NCBI RefSeq assembly: GCF_009770985.1
Contig: NZ_WSRW01000001.1
Coordinates: 1,116,001-1,180,000, forward strand
Direction of reading: 5' to 3'
Origin: Mucilaginibacter lacusdianchii
GTDB taxonomy: Bacteria; Bacteroidota; Bacteroidia; Sphingobacteriales; Sphingobacteriaceae
DNA length: 64,000 nucleotides
Part shown: piece after piece, positions 35,512 through 43,550 of the stretch
Position numbering within the stretch: position 1 is the stretch's first letter
How the letters are laid out: each line of letters opens with the position of its first letter
Notes under the pieces: generated by a model
Databases searched by the model: none
Told to the model about the DNA's origin: nothing
The model's input: the letters and a program-made list of their open reading frames with translations, nothing else
Position numbers and translations under genes: made by a program

Positions 35512-37092
35512 TTACAATTCAACTTTATTAATCTCTGTCAGGGCCGAGCCACCTTTATCCAAAGCATCCAGTACTTCAAATATTTTATCGCTCCAGCCAG
35601 CCAACAGATATACATCTTGCTGCATTAACTGCAAAGGCGCTTGGCCGTAACCTTGCAGGTCAAACATATACAGCTTGGCAGCAGGTGCTACTTTCTGTTT
35701 GTATTGCACCCATAGCGTTTGGATATGCGCATTGTTGCCGGTATTGTTCCACAACTGGCAATCGGTAAATAGCATCACTTTGTCCATCTGCACACGATTG
35801 TTCAATAGGTCTTTAATAACCAGGTAACCATTAGTGGCATAGCCTACCTCGCCTTCGCGCCGGTAAAACTCTTGCACGTTGCCCAGTATGTTATGCCGTG
35901 GTATAATTATAGTTTTCCATTTATCGCCAAACATGCCTACCTGCACATTTTTACAACGCGATTGCAACAACATAGCCAGCATCAAACCAACATCATACAG
36001 CAACACCTTTGATTTAGCCGAAACAGGTTTTTGCATAGAGCCGGATACATCACATGCCAACAATACCCGCGTGTTATCATCAAAACCTTTGATGTTAGCC
36101 GCACTAGCCTGTACGGCTTTTTCTAATGCTTGTAATACATCACCGGTATAACCCATGTTGCCATTTAACAGCAAGCGGCTTACCTTTTCAGTAAAACTAC
36201 GGCCTTGCGGCTTGGCGTCAATATTAACCAACTCGCGATAAGCCGAAAGGTAACGGAACGGAAACTGTTTGGCCCTGGCTACTTGTTCGGCAGATGATAA
36301 TACCGAGCATACTTTTTGGATGTGCTGATAAGACACGCCTGCTTCCAAGATGTTGCGCAGGTTACGCAGCATAGCCATATAGCCCAGTTTACCACTATCA
36401 ATCAATTCTTCCCATTTGGCTTTAAATGCTTCAGCTTTAGCTTCTTCGCTGTCAAAGCTAAGTTGGCCCAAGGCTGATAGTTCGGTTTCCCAAGTATAAG
36501 GCGTTTGCAACAAGCCTTTCACTATTTTATTAAACAGCATTTGCTGCAATTCGTCTTTAGCCTTTGGGTGAACCAAAAATAAGGCATCGCGTAGCTTTAC
36601 ATCAGTTGGCCTATTGTATTTGGCAAACTGATACTCATCAAACTTATTGAAAGCTACTGATAAACCTTTTTGCAACTGCTTGCTCAGGCGGTTTAGCTTT
36701 TTAGGGCCGGTTCGCTGGTTAAGTTGCTGGTAGCAGGCCAGCAGCTCGGTAATTTCATCGGCACGGTTAATCACCTTATCGGTTACGCGTGCAATTAAAT
36801 CATCGCCTGAATGGATTTTGGCCAGCTCGGTTACCAATACCAACGGCACCGAACGCATATACATTTTGGTACGACTATAAACAGCCAGCTTACCCACAAA
36901 CACCGGATTCCATTTAGCTATTAGCGCACGCAAACGATTTAACCGGTCTTCATCCTTTTCGTAAAAAGAGTCGTTGAGCGACCAGGTTACCACTGTAGTG
37001 TACAGCTCCATCTCGGGCGACATAGCGTAAGCCTTAGCACCTTCGTGGTTTACCCATATATTTTTTGCTTTGCTTAACAGGTTGAATTTCAT
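35512..37092 (-). CDS. Ro60-like TROVE/von Willebrand A protein (Rsr family)
   Basis: Ring-shaped RNA-binding protein that binds Y RNA on its outer surface and the single-stranded ends of misfolded or damaged RNA in its central hole. The 526-residue product has the TROVE HEAT-repeat domain (about 8-335; AMSPEMELYTTVVTWSLND, RDALFLVHPKAKDE, GYMAMLRNLRNILEAG) and a VWA domain with an intact MIDAS start DVSGSM (Asp348, Ser350, Ser352). Length is normal for bacterial Ro60. Its promoter block is almost identical to that of rtcB, and the four RNA units lie immediately downstream on the same strand. In Salmonella an rsr-yrlBA-rtcBA arrangement is known; here the same ingredients are rearranged and lack RtcR. 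Confidence 0.95.
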   Translation of the reverse strand: MKFNLLSKAKNIWVNHEGAKAYAMSPEMELYTTVVTWSLNDSFYEKDEDRLNRLRALIAKWNPVFVGKLAVYSRTKMYMRSVPLVLVTELAKIHSGDDLIARVTDKVINRADEITELLACYQQLNQRTGPKKLNRLSKQLQKGLSVAFNKFDEYQFAKYNRPTDVKLRDALFLVHPKAKDELQQMLFNKIVKGLLQTPYTWETELSALGQLSFDSEEAKAEAFKAKWEELIDSGKLGYMAMLRNLRNILEAGVSYQHIQKVCSVLSSAEQVARAKQFPFRYLSAYRELVNIDAKPQGRSFTEKVSRLLLNGNMGYTGDVLQALEKAVQASAANIKGFDDNTRVLLACDVSGSMQKPVSAKSKVLLYDVGLMLAMLLQSRCKNVQVGMFGDKWKTIIIPRHNILGNVQEFYRREGEVGYATNGYLVIKDLLNNRVQMDKVMLFTDCQLWNNTGNNAHIQTLWVQYKQKVAPAAKLYMFDLQGYGQAPLQLMQQDVYLLAGWSDKIFEVLDALDKGGSALTEINKVEL

Positions 37093-37140
37093 TGCAAGCC
37101 TCCTTTTGTGATTTGTTGATACAAAGATTGAAGGCCACTG

Positions 37141-37163
37141 CGCAGTCTTTTTGCGCAGTAAAA
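37141..37163 (-). promoter_or_regulatory. Shared operator/promoter block upstream of the Ro60 gene
   Basis: Minus strand ACTGCGCAAAAAGACTGCG with its flanking TTTT, identical over 23 nt to 25477-25455 upstream of rtcB. Here the second repeat extends to ACTGCGCAG. AATCTTTGTATC (37131-37120 region) follows about 10 nt downstream as the -7 element. No second copy is near any other gene of the window that I could find. Confidence 0.75.
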
Positions 37164-37203
37164 TTATTTGAAAATAATTTTTACTAACAGATAAGTGAAG
37201 AAG

Positions 37204-37719
37204 CTAGCTTTTTACATAAGCATCGTTATGCTGCAATTCTCTGTCATTAAAGTTTTCCCAAGCGGCTTGTATTTTGTTCATTTTAATTAAATAAGGTATA
37301 ATAACCACCAGCTCAAGCCTGAAACTAAAATTGTGCACTTCTGCAATTTGGGGTACTATCCACGTATAAACCATCGCAAAACAGCAAACGGCTATACTTA
37401 ATATAGCATCAATTTTAGCTGCTTTAACCGCCCAGTCTTTTTCAGTCCATAACCCCAAAGCAACTATTCCTTTATACAGATAAACTAATACTAAAAATGC
37501 GGCAGTAAATGAAAGAGGATCGTAGGTAGATAAACCCAGAAGTGATATTTGAAATTTAAATTTGAGTAAACCCAGTATAATTATGACGGGAACTGCGGCT
37601 CCAAATATTAAGAACATCCAGGTAAATATTAACACCCACCACGGGAGCAGTTTTCTTCTTCTTGGAACTTGCTGTAAACCGGTAATTGCGTTTTGAAAGC
37701 TTAGATTGTTTTCGGACAT
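37204..37719 (-). CDS. Four-helix membrane protein of unknown function
   Basis: The 171-residue product has a basic patch (QVPRRRKLLPWW, about 16-28) followed by four hydrophobic helices (about 27-50, 68-88, 100-120 and 128-146) and a polar tail. I recognise no family. It lies upstream of the Ro60 gene on the same strand, 41 bp before the shared operator block, and has its own ATG at 37719. Whether it belongs to the repair locus is unknown. Confidence 0.7.
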   Translation of the reverse strand: MSENNLSFQNAITGLQQVPRRRKLLPWWVLIFTWMFLIFGAAVPVIIILGLLKFKFQISLLGLSTYDPLSFTAAFLVLVYLYKGIVALGLWTEKDWAVKAAKIDAILSIAVCCFAMVYTWIVPQIAEVHNFSFRLELVVIIPYLIKMNKIQAAWENFNDRELQHNDAYVKS

Positions 37720-37835
37720 AGTGATAAAGTTTAAGGTTTAAAGATAAAAATTATGAATTGATAAGTTACACAGAGATAATACGATAATATTTATCATGCA
37801 CACTTCTAACATTTAATTTTTTTTCAAGAAAATTC

Positions 37836-37863
37836 TTGATTTAAAAAATAATGTGTATACTTG
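37836..37863 (+). promoter_or_regulatory. Candidate promoter of the leader-tRNA transcript
   Basis: TATACTTG (37856-37863) differs from TANNTTTG at one base, with TTG (37836-37838) 17 nt upstream. The transcription start would fall within a few bases of the leader ATG, so the leader would have almost no 5' UTR. A promoter further upstream is possible. Confidence 0.45.
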
Positions 37864-37867
37864 CAGC

Positions 37868-37921
37868 ATGAAAACAATAACAATACAGATACAATTGCCG
37901 CAACTGATTTATCAGAGGTGA
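37868..37921 (+). CDS. Putative 17-residue leader peptide ahead of the tRNA cluster
   Basis: Reads MKTITIQIQLPQLIYQR then TGA. Of 17 codons, four are Ile (ATA three times, ATT once), four Gln (CAA twice, CAG twice) and one Pro (CCG). Those are the three amino acids carried by the tRNAs encoded 86-325 bp further on, and ATA and CAA are the exact codons read by the UAU and UUG anticodons. The stop codon overlaps the 5' arm of an antiterminator (37914-37923). This is the layout of a ribosome-sensing attenuator; translation is inferred, not shown. Confidence 0.5.
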   Translation: MKTITIQIQLPQLIYQR

Positions 37922-37989
37922 ATGGGTATGTATTGAAATAACATAACAAATATTCAGAATCCTCTTAGATAAATCTAAGGGGATTTTTT
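37914..37989 (+). promoter_or_regulatory. Attenuator: intrinsic terminator with competing antiterminator helix
   Basis: Terminator: AATCCTCTTAGAT (37958-37970) pairs with ATCTAAGGGGATT (37973-37985), 13 bp with one U-G, followed by T residues. Antiterminator: AGAGG-TGAAT (37914-37923) pairs with ATTCA (37952-37956) and CCTCT (37961-37965), leaving GAAT bulged; this uses the terminator's left arm. A ribosome at the leader stop codon would cover 37914-37923 and favour termination. One stalled at the Ile/Gln codons would leave it free and let transcription enter the tRNAs. Confidence 0.6.
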
Positions 37990-38006
37990 GTTTTAGAGCA
38001 TTTTGC

Positions 38007-38080
38007 AGGGTAGTATATCAATTGGTCAGATTACCACATTTGGGATGTGGAGGCTCCCGGTTCGAGTCCGGGCTACCCTA
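38007..38080 (+). tRNA. tRNA-Pro (TGG), atypical
   Basis: Acceptor AGGGTAG/CTACCCT (7 bp), D stem TATC/GATT (three pairs), D loop AATTGGTCA, anticodon stem CCACA/TGTGG with loop TTTGGGA (anticodon TGG, G37), T arm CCCGG TTCGAGT CCGGG, A73. CCA not encoded. The first pair is A1-U72 instead of the C1-G72 usual in bacterial tRNA-Pro. Confidence 0.88.
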
Positions 38081-38094
38081 CTAATTTACAATAA

Positions 38095-38168
38095 GGAACG
38101 TTAGCTCAATTGGTAAGAGCGGCACCCTTATACGGTGATGGTTAAAGGTTCAAGTCCTTTACGTTCTA
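38095..38168 (+). tRNA. tRNA-Ile (TAT), unusual anticodon
   Basis: Acceptor GGAACGT/ACGTTCT (one G-U), D stem GCTC/GAGC, D loop AATTGGTAA, anticodon stem GCACC/GGTGA (first pair mismatched) with loop CTTATAC (anticodon TAT), T arm AAAGG TTCAAGT CCTTT, A73. Most bacteria read AUA with a CAU tRNA modified to lysidine, so a UAU tRNA would work without TilS. Confidence 0.87.
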
Positions 38169-38174
38169 CAATAT

Positions 38175-38245
38175 TTTCCTGTGGTGCAACGGTAGCACGT
38201 CTGATTTTGGTTCAGAAAATCGTGGTTCGAATCCATGCAGGAAAA
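38175..38245 (+). tRNA. tRNA-Gln (TTG), atypical
   Basis: Acceptor TTTCCTG/CAGGAAA (7 bp, U1-A72 as expected for Gln), D stem GTGC/GCAC with a short 7-nt loop, anticodon stem TCTGA/TCAGA with loop TTTTGGT (anticodon TTG), 4-nt variable loop, T arm CGTGG TTCGAAT CCATG, A73. Third of a tightly packed cluster (spacers of 14 and 6 nt). Confidence 0.88.
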
Positions 38246-38330
38246 CTTTTTGGAAATTTAGGCTTACTACTTTGTGTAGGGGAAAGGGGAAAAAATGTTC
38301 ATAATACAGAAATATCTGTAACATACCCTT

Positions 38331-38366
38331 GTTCAATCAGCTAAATACACAAAGTTAGCATTGAAC
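38331..38366 (+). terminator. Hairpin downstream of the tRNA cluster
   Basis: GTTCAAT-CA-GCTAA pairs with TTAGC-ATTGAAC (12 bp with a 2-nt bulge). A T-rich stretch follows only 10 nt later, so it may end the tRNA transcript inefficiently or protect its 3' end. The rest of 38246-38636 is A/T-rich and I see no gene in it. Confidence 0.4.
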
Positions 38367-38636
38367 ACTGTCAGTATTTTATTAAAAGCCATATCCTTAT
38401 TAAACTAAATTACATCCAACTGCTAATTGGAGCTTCACACTCTTCTATGCCATTGTAGAAGGGGTATAGTACAAAGAAGACTGCATTGCGTGCCATATTT
38501 TTATATTAAAAAGATAATTTGTAAAATCATGCATAAGGCTAATAATGCCACTTTGTAATATAGCTCATAACATCATCAGCTAACAGCTGTGCCTCCTTAA
38601 TAAAATAACTATATATTTACTGCCTAACCTTTTCAT

Positions 38637-40982
38637 ATGGAGTTTTTGTTGACAGTACTTTTAATAGTAGTTATTTATTTGCTTATAACTCATAAAAGCA
38701 GTTATGACTCTAAATTAGCGCATCTGGAAGTACGTATCTTCGAATTGCAACGATTGTTAAAGCAAAGCTTGGAAAGCCGACCAACTGCCGAAAGTCCTAA
38801 GGTTATGCAAACGCCTAAACCTACCGAACCTGAACCTTTAGCTAAGCCCGAAATAACGCAATCTTTACCGCTTCCGGTTGCACCAACAGTTGACCAGCCT
38901 AAAATAAAAATTACCGAACCTTCGGCAAGGCCAACTTATAAAACGCCTGTATTTACGCCGCCCGAACCGCGCCCTTCATTTTTTGAACGGCATCCAGATT
39001 TAGAAAAATTTATTGGCGAAAACCTGGTAAATAAAATTGGTATAGCCATTTTGGTACTAGCCATTGGCTTTTTTGTGAAATATGCCATTGACAATAATTG
39101 GGTAGGACCTGTTGGACGCGTAGGTATTGGAATACTGTGTGGTGCCATTCTTATTGCTATAGCACACCGTTTACGTAATAGCTATAAAGCGTTTAGCTCC
39201 GTTTTAGTAGGCGGCGGACTTGCCATTTTTTATTTTACCATTACACTGGCTTATCACCAGTTCCATTTATTTAACCAAACTACCTCATTTATTATCCTAA
39301 TTGTTATTACCCTTTTTGCAGTGATTCTTTCGCTACTGTATGACAAGCAGGAATTAGCAGTTATTGCCCTTGTAGGTGGCTTGGCCAGCCCATTTATGGT
39401 AAGTAGCGGGCAAGCTAACTACAATGCCTTATTTATATACCTTATTATTTTGAATGCCGGGTTATTGGCTATTGCATACTTTAAATTATGGCGCATACTT
39501 AATGCAACCGCTTTTGGACTCACCGTTTTGATATGTGCGGCAATAGTGTTTACTCTTCCTGAAACTGCTTACACCACAGGCTTTTGGTATTGCAGCGTAC
39601 TTTATCTGTTGTTTTTTGCCATTAATGTTGCCAATAACATTAAAGAAAATAAAGCATTTATCGCGTCAGATTTTAGCATCCTGCTTATCAATACAGCACT
39701 TTACTTTAGTGCTGGTTTGTACTTACTTACCGCCATGCACCACTATGAATTGCGGGGCCTGTTCTCGGCAGCTTTGGCAGTACTCAACCTGTCTTTGTCG
39801 TTTATTTTATTTAAAGTTAAACGGGCAGATACCAATATCCTTTACCTGCTTATTGGAATTACATTAACATTTATTTCGCTAACTGCACCTATACAGCTTC
39901 ATGGACATTACATTACTATGTTTTGGGCTGCCGAAGCAGTTTTGCTTTACTGGCTCTACCTCAAATCTGGTATTTCATTAATGAAGTTAACTTCCCTTAT
40001 TATATGGGGCACTATGATAATTAGTTTGCTGATGGATTGGGAACAACTTTACAGTTCGTCTGCTCTTACACTAAATATTATAGCCAATAAAGGTTTTATT
40101 ACTACACTGATGACGGCTTTTAGTTCTTATAGCTTGTTTATACTTATCGAAAAGGATGAACCGAAAAGCATTTATAACTTAAAAATTAAAAGTAGACTTT
40201 TCCAGTATGCTGCTTTTGCTTTACTCTTTTTAAGTGGCCTTTTGGAAATTAACCATCAGTTTTTAAATCGCCACCCTGACACCTCTTTGAATATACTTTA
40301 CCTCATGCTATACGTACCAGCATTTGCATTTGGCTTTCAGTTGTTAACCCAAAAAGCATCATTAATCAAATTAAACAGTACGGTAAGCTTACTCTTACTT
40401 TCCATGATTATAATAATCTATATTTTATTTATACCTAATATTTTTGATGCACAGTATAACATATTAGTATTGCATAAAGCGTCGCCTATACATTTTATAA
40501 CCCATTGGGTAGGTGCAGTTATAGTAGGCCTATTGTTTTATAAGCTTATAAAAATAGTGCGGCAGCACCTAACCGAGCGTCAGGTTAAAATATCAAGCTG
40601 GATTATCGCTGGATCAATTGTGCTGTTTCTAAGTTTGGAATTTTCTTTAGCCAGCAATATGCTGTTCTATTCGGATAAGTATTCGCTGGATCGTATTACT
40701 ACCGTATATATTAAAACAGGTTTACCAGTTTTATGGGGGCTATCCTCTTTTGCGCTTATGTGGCTGGGTATGCGTTATAAAGTAAGCAACCTGCGCATTA
40801 TATCGCTAACCCTGTTTTCTGTTACCTTATTAAAGCTCTTTCTGTTTGATATCCGTAACATACCGCCCGCAGGTAAAATAGCAGCATTTTTTTGCTTGGG
40901 AGTGCTATTGCTTATTGTTTCTTTCATGTATCAAAAGGTTAAAAAAATTATTGTGCAAGATGAATCTACACCTGAAAAATAA
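38637..40982 (+). CDS. DUF2339 polytopic membrane protein
   Basis: The 781-residue product starts with one helix, then a Pro/Glu-rich cytoplasmic or periplasmic linker (about 45-120, many PKP and EPE). About 20 further helices begin at NKIGIAILVLAIGFFVKYAI, whose sequence and spacing (WVGPVGRVGIGILCGA) are typical of DUF2339. Function unknown. The next gene, a DUF3999 protein, overlaps its end by 23 bp; the pair recurs across bacteria and is thought to act together in the envelope. Confidence 0.88.
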   Translation: MEFLLTVLLIVVIYLLITHKSSYDSKLAHLEVRIFELQRLLKQSLESRPTAESPKVMQTPKPTEPEPLAKPEITQSLPLPVAPTVDQPKIKITEPSARPTYKTPVFTPPEPRPSFFERHPDLEKFIGENLVNKIGIAILVLAIGFFVKYAIDNNWVGPVGRVGIGILCGAILIAIAHRLRNSYKAFSSVLVGGGLAIFYFTITLAYHQFHLFNQTTSFIILIVITLFAVILSLLYDKQELAVIALVGGLASPFMVSSGQANYNALFIYLIILNAGLLAIAYFKLWRILNATAFGLTVLICAAIVFTLPETAYTTGFWYCSVLYLLFFAINVANNIKENKAFIASDFSILLINTALYFSAGLYLLTAMHHYELRGLFSAALAVLNLSLSFILFKVKRADTNILYLLIGITLTFISLTAPIQLHGHYITMFWAAEAVLLYWLYLKSGISLMKLTSLIIWGTMIISLLMDWEQLYSSSALTLNIIANKGFITTLMTAFSSYSLFILIEKDEPKSIYNLKIKSRLFQYAAFALLFLSGLLEINHQFLNRHPDTSLNILYLMLYVPAFAFGFQLLTQKASLIKLNSTVSLLLLSMIIIIYILFIPNIFDAQYNILVLHKASPIHFITHWVGAVIVGLLFYKLIKIVRQHLTERQVKISSWIIAGSIVLFLSLEFSLASNMLFYSDKYSLDRITTVYIKTGLPVLWGLSSFALMWLGMRYKVSNLRIISLTLFSVTLLKLFLFDIRNIPPAGKIAAFFCLGVLLLIVSFMYQKVKKIIVQDESTPEK

Positions 40983-42186
40983 ATTTTGCTTTCTGTTAAT
41001 TTTACTCGGAGGATATTTCTGTCCAACGTTTGCACAACAAAAGTTTAAGTATAAAGCAGCTGTACAAAAGGTAAATACAAACCAGTTTTACAGCATCACT
41101 TTACAACCCGATTTTACAGCCAAATGCCAGCTTGGCTTGCCTGATATCAAAATAACTGATGAAAAAGGAACTGTTGTTCCTTACTTACTGGGTAATACAT
41201 TACCGGTGCACGCACAAAGCAGCTACCGCGAATTACCTAAAGTGCTTACCAGCACCTTAAAAGATTCACTTACATCATACATTGCTGAAAATAAGGAAGG
41301 GTTAAATATTAATCAATTATGGATTACTTTGCAAAACACGGCCGTAAACCGCACTGTGAACCTTTTAGGAAGCGACGATTTACAACACTGGTTTGCAATT
41401 AAGGAACGTATTGACCTGCAACAAACCACTCCTGGCAAAACAGGAACCTTTGTAGAGTTATTAAACTTTCCACTTAGTACTTACAGGTACTTTAAAATTC
41501 AGGTCAACAACAAAAACAGTACGCCCATTCACATTTTGCAAGCTGGTGTTTATTTGAAACAGCAAGTAACCCCTGATTATACACCTGTGCCGATAGCCAA
41601 TTTTTCAATTACCCATAAAGCAGACACTAGTTTGATTAACATCAATTTTAACGACTCTTATCAAATCAATAAAATTCATCTGCAACTTGCAGGTACTAAA
41701 TACTATCAGCGCCGGATAAGTTTGTATGGCATAGAAGGCAAAAACAAGCAGTGGCTAACAGATTCACTCATCAATTCGTCCGGAAATGGCGATATCTACC
41801 TATCAGCCAAGGCAAACCGGCTTCAACTGATAATTCAGAACGAAGATAATCCTCCATTACTTGTAAAAGCAATACAGGCCTATCAATTAAACCAAACACT
41901 AATTGCTTACCTTGAAAACCAACATCATTACCAGTTATTTTTTGGCAACGACAAAGCAATTGCCCCCCGATATGATCTAAACATTTTTAAAGACAGTATC
42001 AATCATACGTTACCAGTAATTAGCCATATGGCTATTACACCTATATTGTATACGGCGCAAAAGCACAGTCACAGCACTATTCCTACCTGGCTATTGTGGG
42101 CGGCCGGAGGCTTGGCATTAATTATGCTTTTAGCACTTACATTAAAGATGACTAAAGAAATCAGCAGGGAAACCAAAAAGAATTAA
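40960..42186 (+). CDS. DUF3999-like exported protein
   Basis: I use ATG 40960 (MNLHLKNKFCFLLILLGGYF), giving a signal peptide that ends at FAQQ; the longer frame needs TTG and a bigger overlap. The 408-residue product has a large periplasmic beta-rich region (about 22-370), one C-terminal helix (about 374-395) and a basic tail. Partnering with DUF2339 and the beta-sandwich repeats (LGSDDLQHWFAIKERIDL) point to DUF3999. Function unknown. Confidence 0.75.
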   Translation: MNLHLKNKFCFLLILLGGYFCPTFAQQKFKYKAAVQKVNTNQFYSITLQPDFTAKCQLGLPDIKITDEKGTVVPYLLGNTLPVHAQSSYRELPKVLTSTLKDSLTSYIAENKEGLNINQLWITLQNTAVNRTVNLLGSDDLQHWFAIKERIDLQQTTPGKTGTFVELLNFPLSTYRYFKIQVNNKNSTPIHILQAGVYLKQQVTPDYTPVPIANFSITHKADTSLININFNDSYQINKIHLQLAGTKYYQRRISLYGIEGKNKQWLTDSLINSSGNGDIYLSAKANRLQLIIQNEDNPPLLVKAIQAYQLNQTLIAYLENQHHYQLFFGNDKAIAPRYDLNIFKDSINHTLPVISHMAITPILYTAQKHSHSTIPTWLLWAAGGLALIMLLALTLKMTKEISRETKKN

Positions 42187-42251
42187 AAACACACTTAGAT
42201 TTTGGTTTGAAAGTGATAATGAGGCTTACTTGTCTATTGGTCAATTCATAC

Positions 42252-43550
42252 TCAAAACTTAACCATAAATTGCGTTTCACGCTCGGCTACAGTTTTTAAA
42301 GAAAATGCAAAGCCATGATTGGTCAGTATTTCTCTCACTAAAGTAAGCCCTATCCCCTGCCCGTCTTTTTTAGTGCTGTAAAAGGGTGTAAAAAGTAGCT
42401 CAGCTTGTTTGGCAGAAATACCGCAACCCGTATCAGTGATGGTTAATTGCCTTTCCGAAGCGCTTAAGTTATACGTAATCACGCCATCCCCATTCATAGC
42501 TTCTATAGCATTTTTGGTGATGTTAATGAATACCTGTTCCAGTTGCTGCTCGTCTGCCAAAATATAAAATGGTGTTTCGGGCAGTTCCAATACCAGTTCG
42601 ATATGGTTTTTCTTAGACCTGATTTCCATCAATGTGGCTACCGACCAAATAACTGCCTGCAATTCCAGTTGCTTTTTATTGGGTGCGGGCAGTTTAACCA
42701 AATCGGCAAAACTTCGGATAAAAAGGTTAAGGTTATGATTGCGGTCTACGGCTACCTGCATGGCTTCTTTCAATAGTTCATTCTCACCATTGTTCCAAAG
42801 GTTCTCTGTTTGCAGGGTTGATTGTATAATGGAGTTTACCGGACCAATGGTATTATTTACCTCATGTGCCATCATGCGAATTACCTTCCCATAGGCGTTT
42901 TTCTCGGCAGCCAATATCTCGGCCGTCAACTCTTCTATCAATATAAATTGCCGGGGGAAACCGCGATCTACAAAATGCGATTTTTGAATTTTAAAAGTAC
43001 CAGCCCCCTTATGTTTTAAAACCTTGTTTTCACCCGATTGCAGCATCGCGATGTTTGCCAACAATTCGTTATCTGTATTTTTTAATGGGCAACCAATCAG
43101 GGCTCTTTCATCCAGTTCCAGTATTTGCAGGGCTTTAGGGTTAGCCTGCTGAACCAGTCCGTCATAGTCTAAAATAATAATGGCCGTTGGCGAAGTATAA
43201 ATCAGTTTTTCCAGAAAAAAATGCTGCTGTTCCTGTAGTGTTCGCTCGGTGCGTAGCTGGTCTATCATCTGGTTATACACGCCAATCAGCTGATCTACCT
43301 CATATTTTCCGGTGGGCGAAAACTTGATATTAAAATCGCGGTCTTTAATGGCATCCAAACCAGCCATCAACGATTTCAGGGGTTGAATTAACTGTAGATA
43401 TAAGTTCCAGGAGATAAGTATAGAGATGAGCACAAACACCTCGGCTGCCAGAAAAAGAATCTTATTTTCCTCAAAAATGAAATAAGTAAGCACCAGTGTA
43501 GTAAGGTGCAAAATAAATACAAACAGAATGTATTTAGTCCTCAGTTTCAT
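42252..43550 (-). CDS. Sensor histidine kinase (NtrY-like)
   Basis: The 432-residue product has two N-terminal helices (about 7-27 and 31-52), a HAMP-like linker (about 53-100) and a PAS domain (about 110-210; AIIILDYDGLVQQANPKALQI). The phospho-acceptor His229 lies in MMAHEVNNTIGPVNS. The ATP-binding domain has N box ITKNAIEAMNGDG, G1 DTGCGIS and G2 GQGIGLTL. It has almost no periplasmic loop, so it probably senses a membrane or cytoplasmic signal. Overlaps the response regulator gene by 17 bp. Last gene of the efflux operon. Confidence 0.93.
   Translation of the reverse strand: MKLRTKYILFVFILHLTTLVLTYFIFEENKILFLAAEVFVLISILISWNLYLQLIQPLKSLMAGLDAIKDRDFNIKFSPTGKYEVDQLIGVYNQMIDQLRTERTLQEQQHFFLEKLIYTSPTAIIILDYDGLVQQANPKALQILELDERALIGCPLKNTDNELLANIAMLQSGENKVLKHKGAGTFKIQKSHFVDRGFPRQFILIEELTAEILAAEKNAYGKVIRMMAHEVNNTIGPVNSIIQSTLQTENLWNNGENELLKEAMQVAVDRNHNLNLFIRSFADLVKLPAPNKKQLELQAVIWSVATLMEIRSKKNHIELVLELPETPFYILADEQQLEQVFINITKNAIEAMNGDGVITYNLSASERQLTITDTGCGISAKQAELLFTPFYSTKKDGQGIGLTLVREILTNHGFAFSLKTVAERETQFMVKF

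Noticed and set aside
38135..38344. 69-codon open frame across the tRNA cluster
   Set aside because: It runs through tRNA-Ile and tRNA-Gln, which explain the sequence better.
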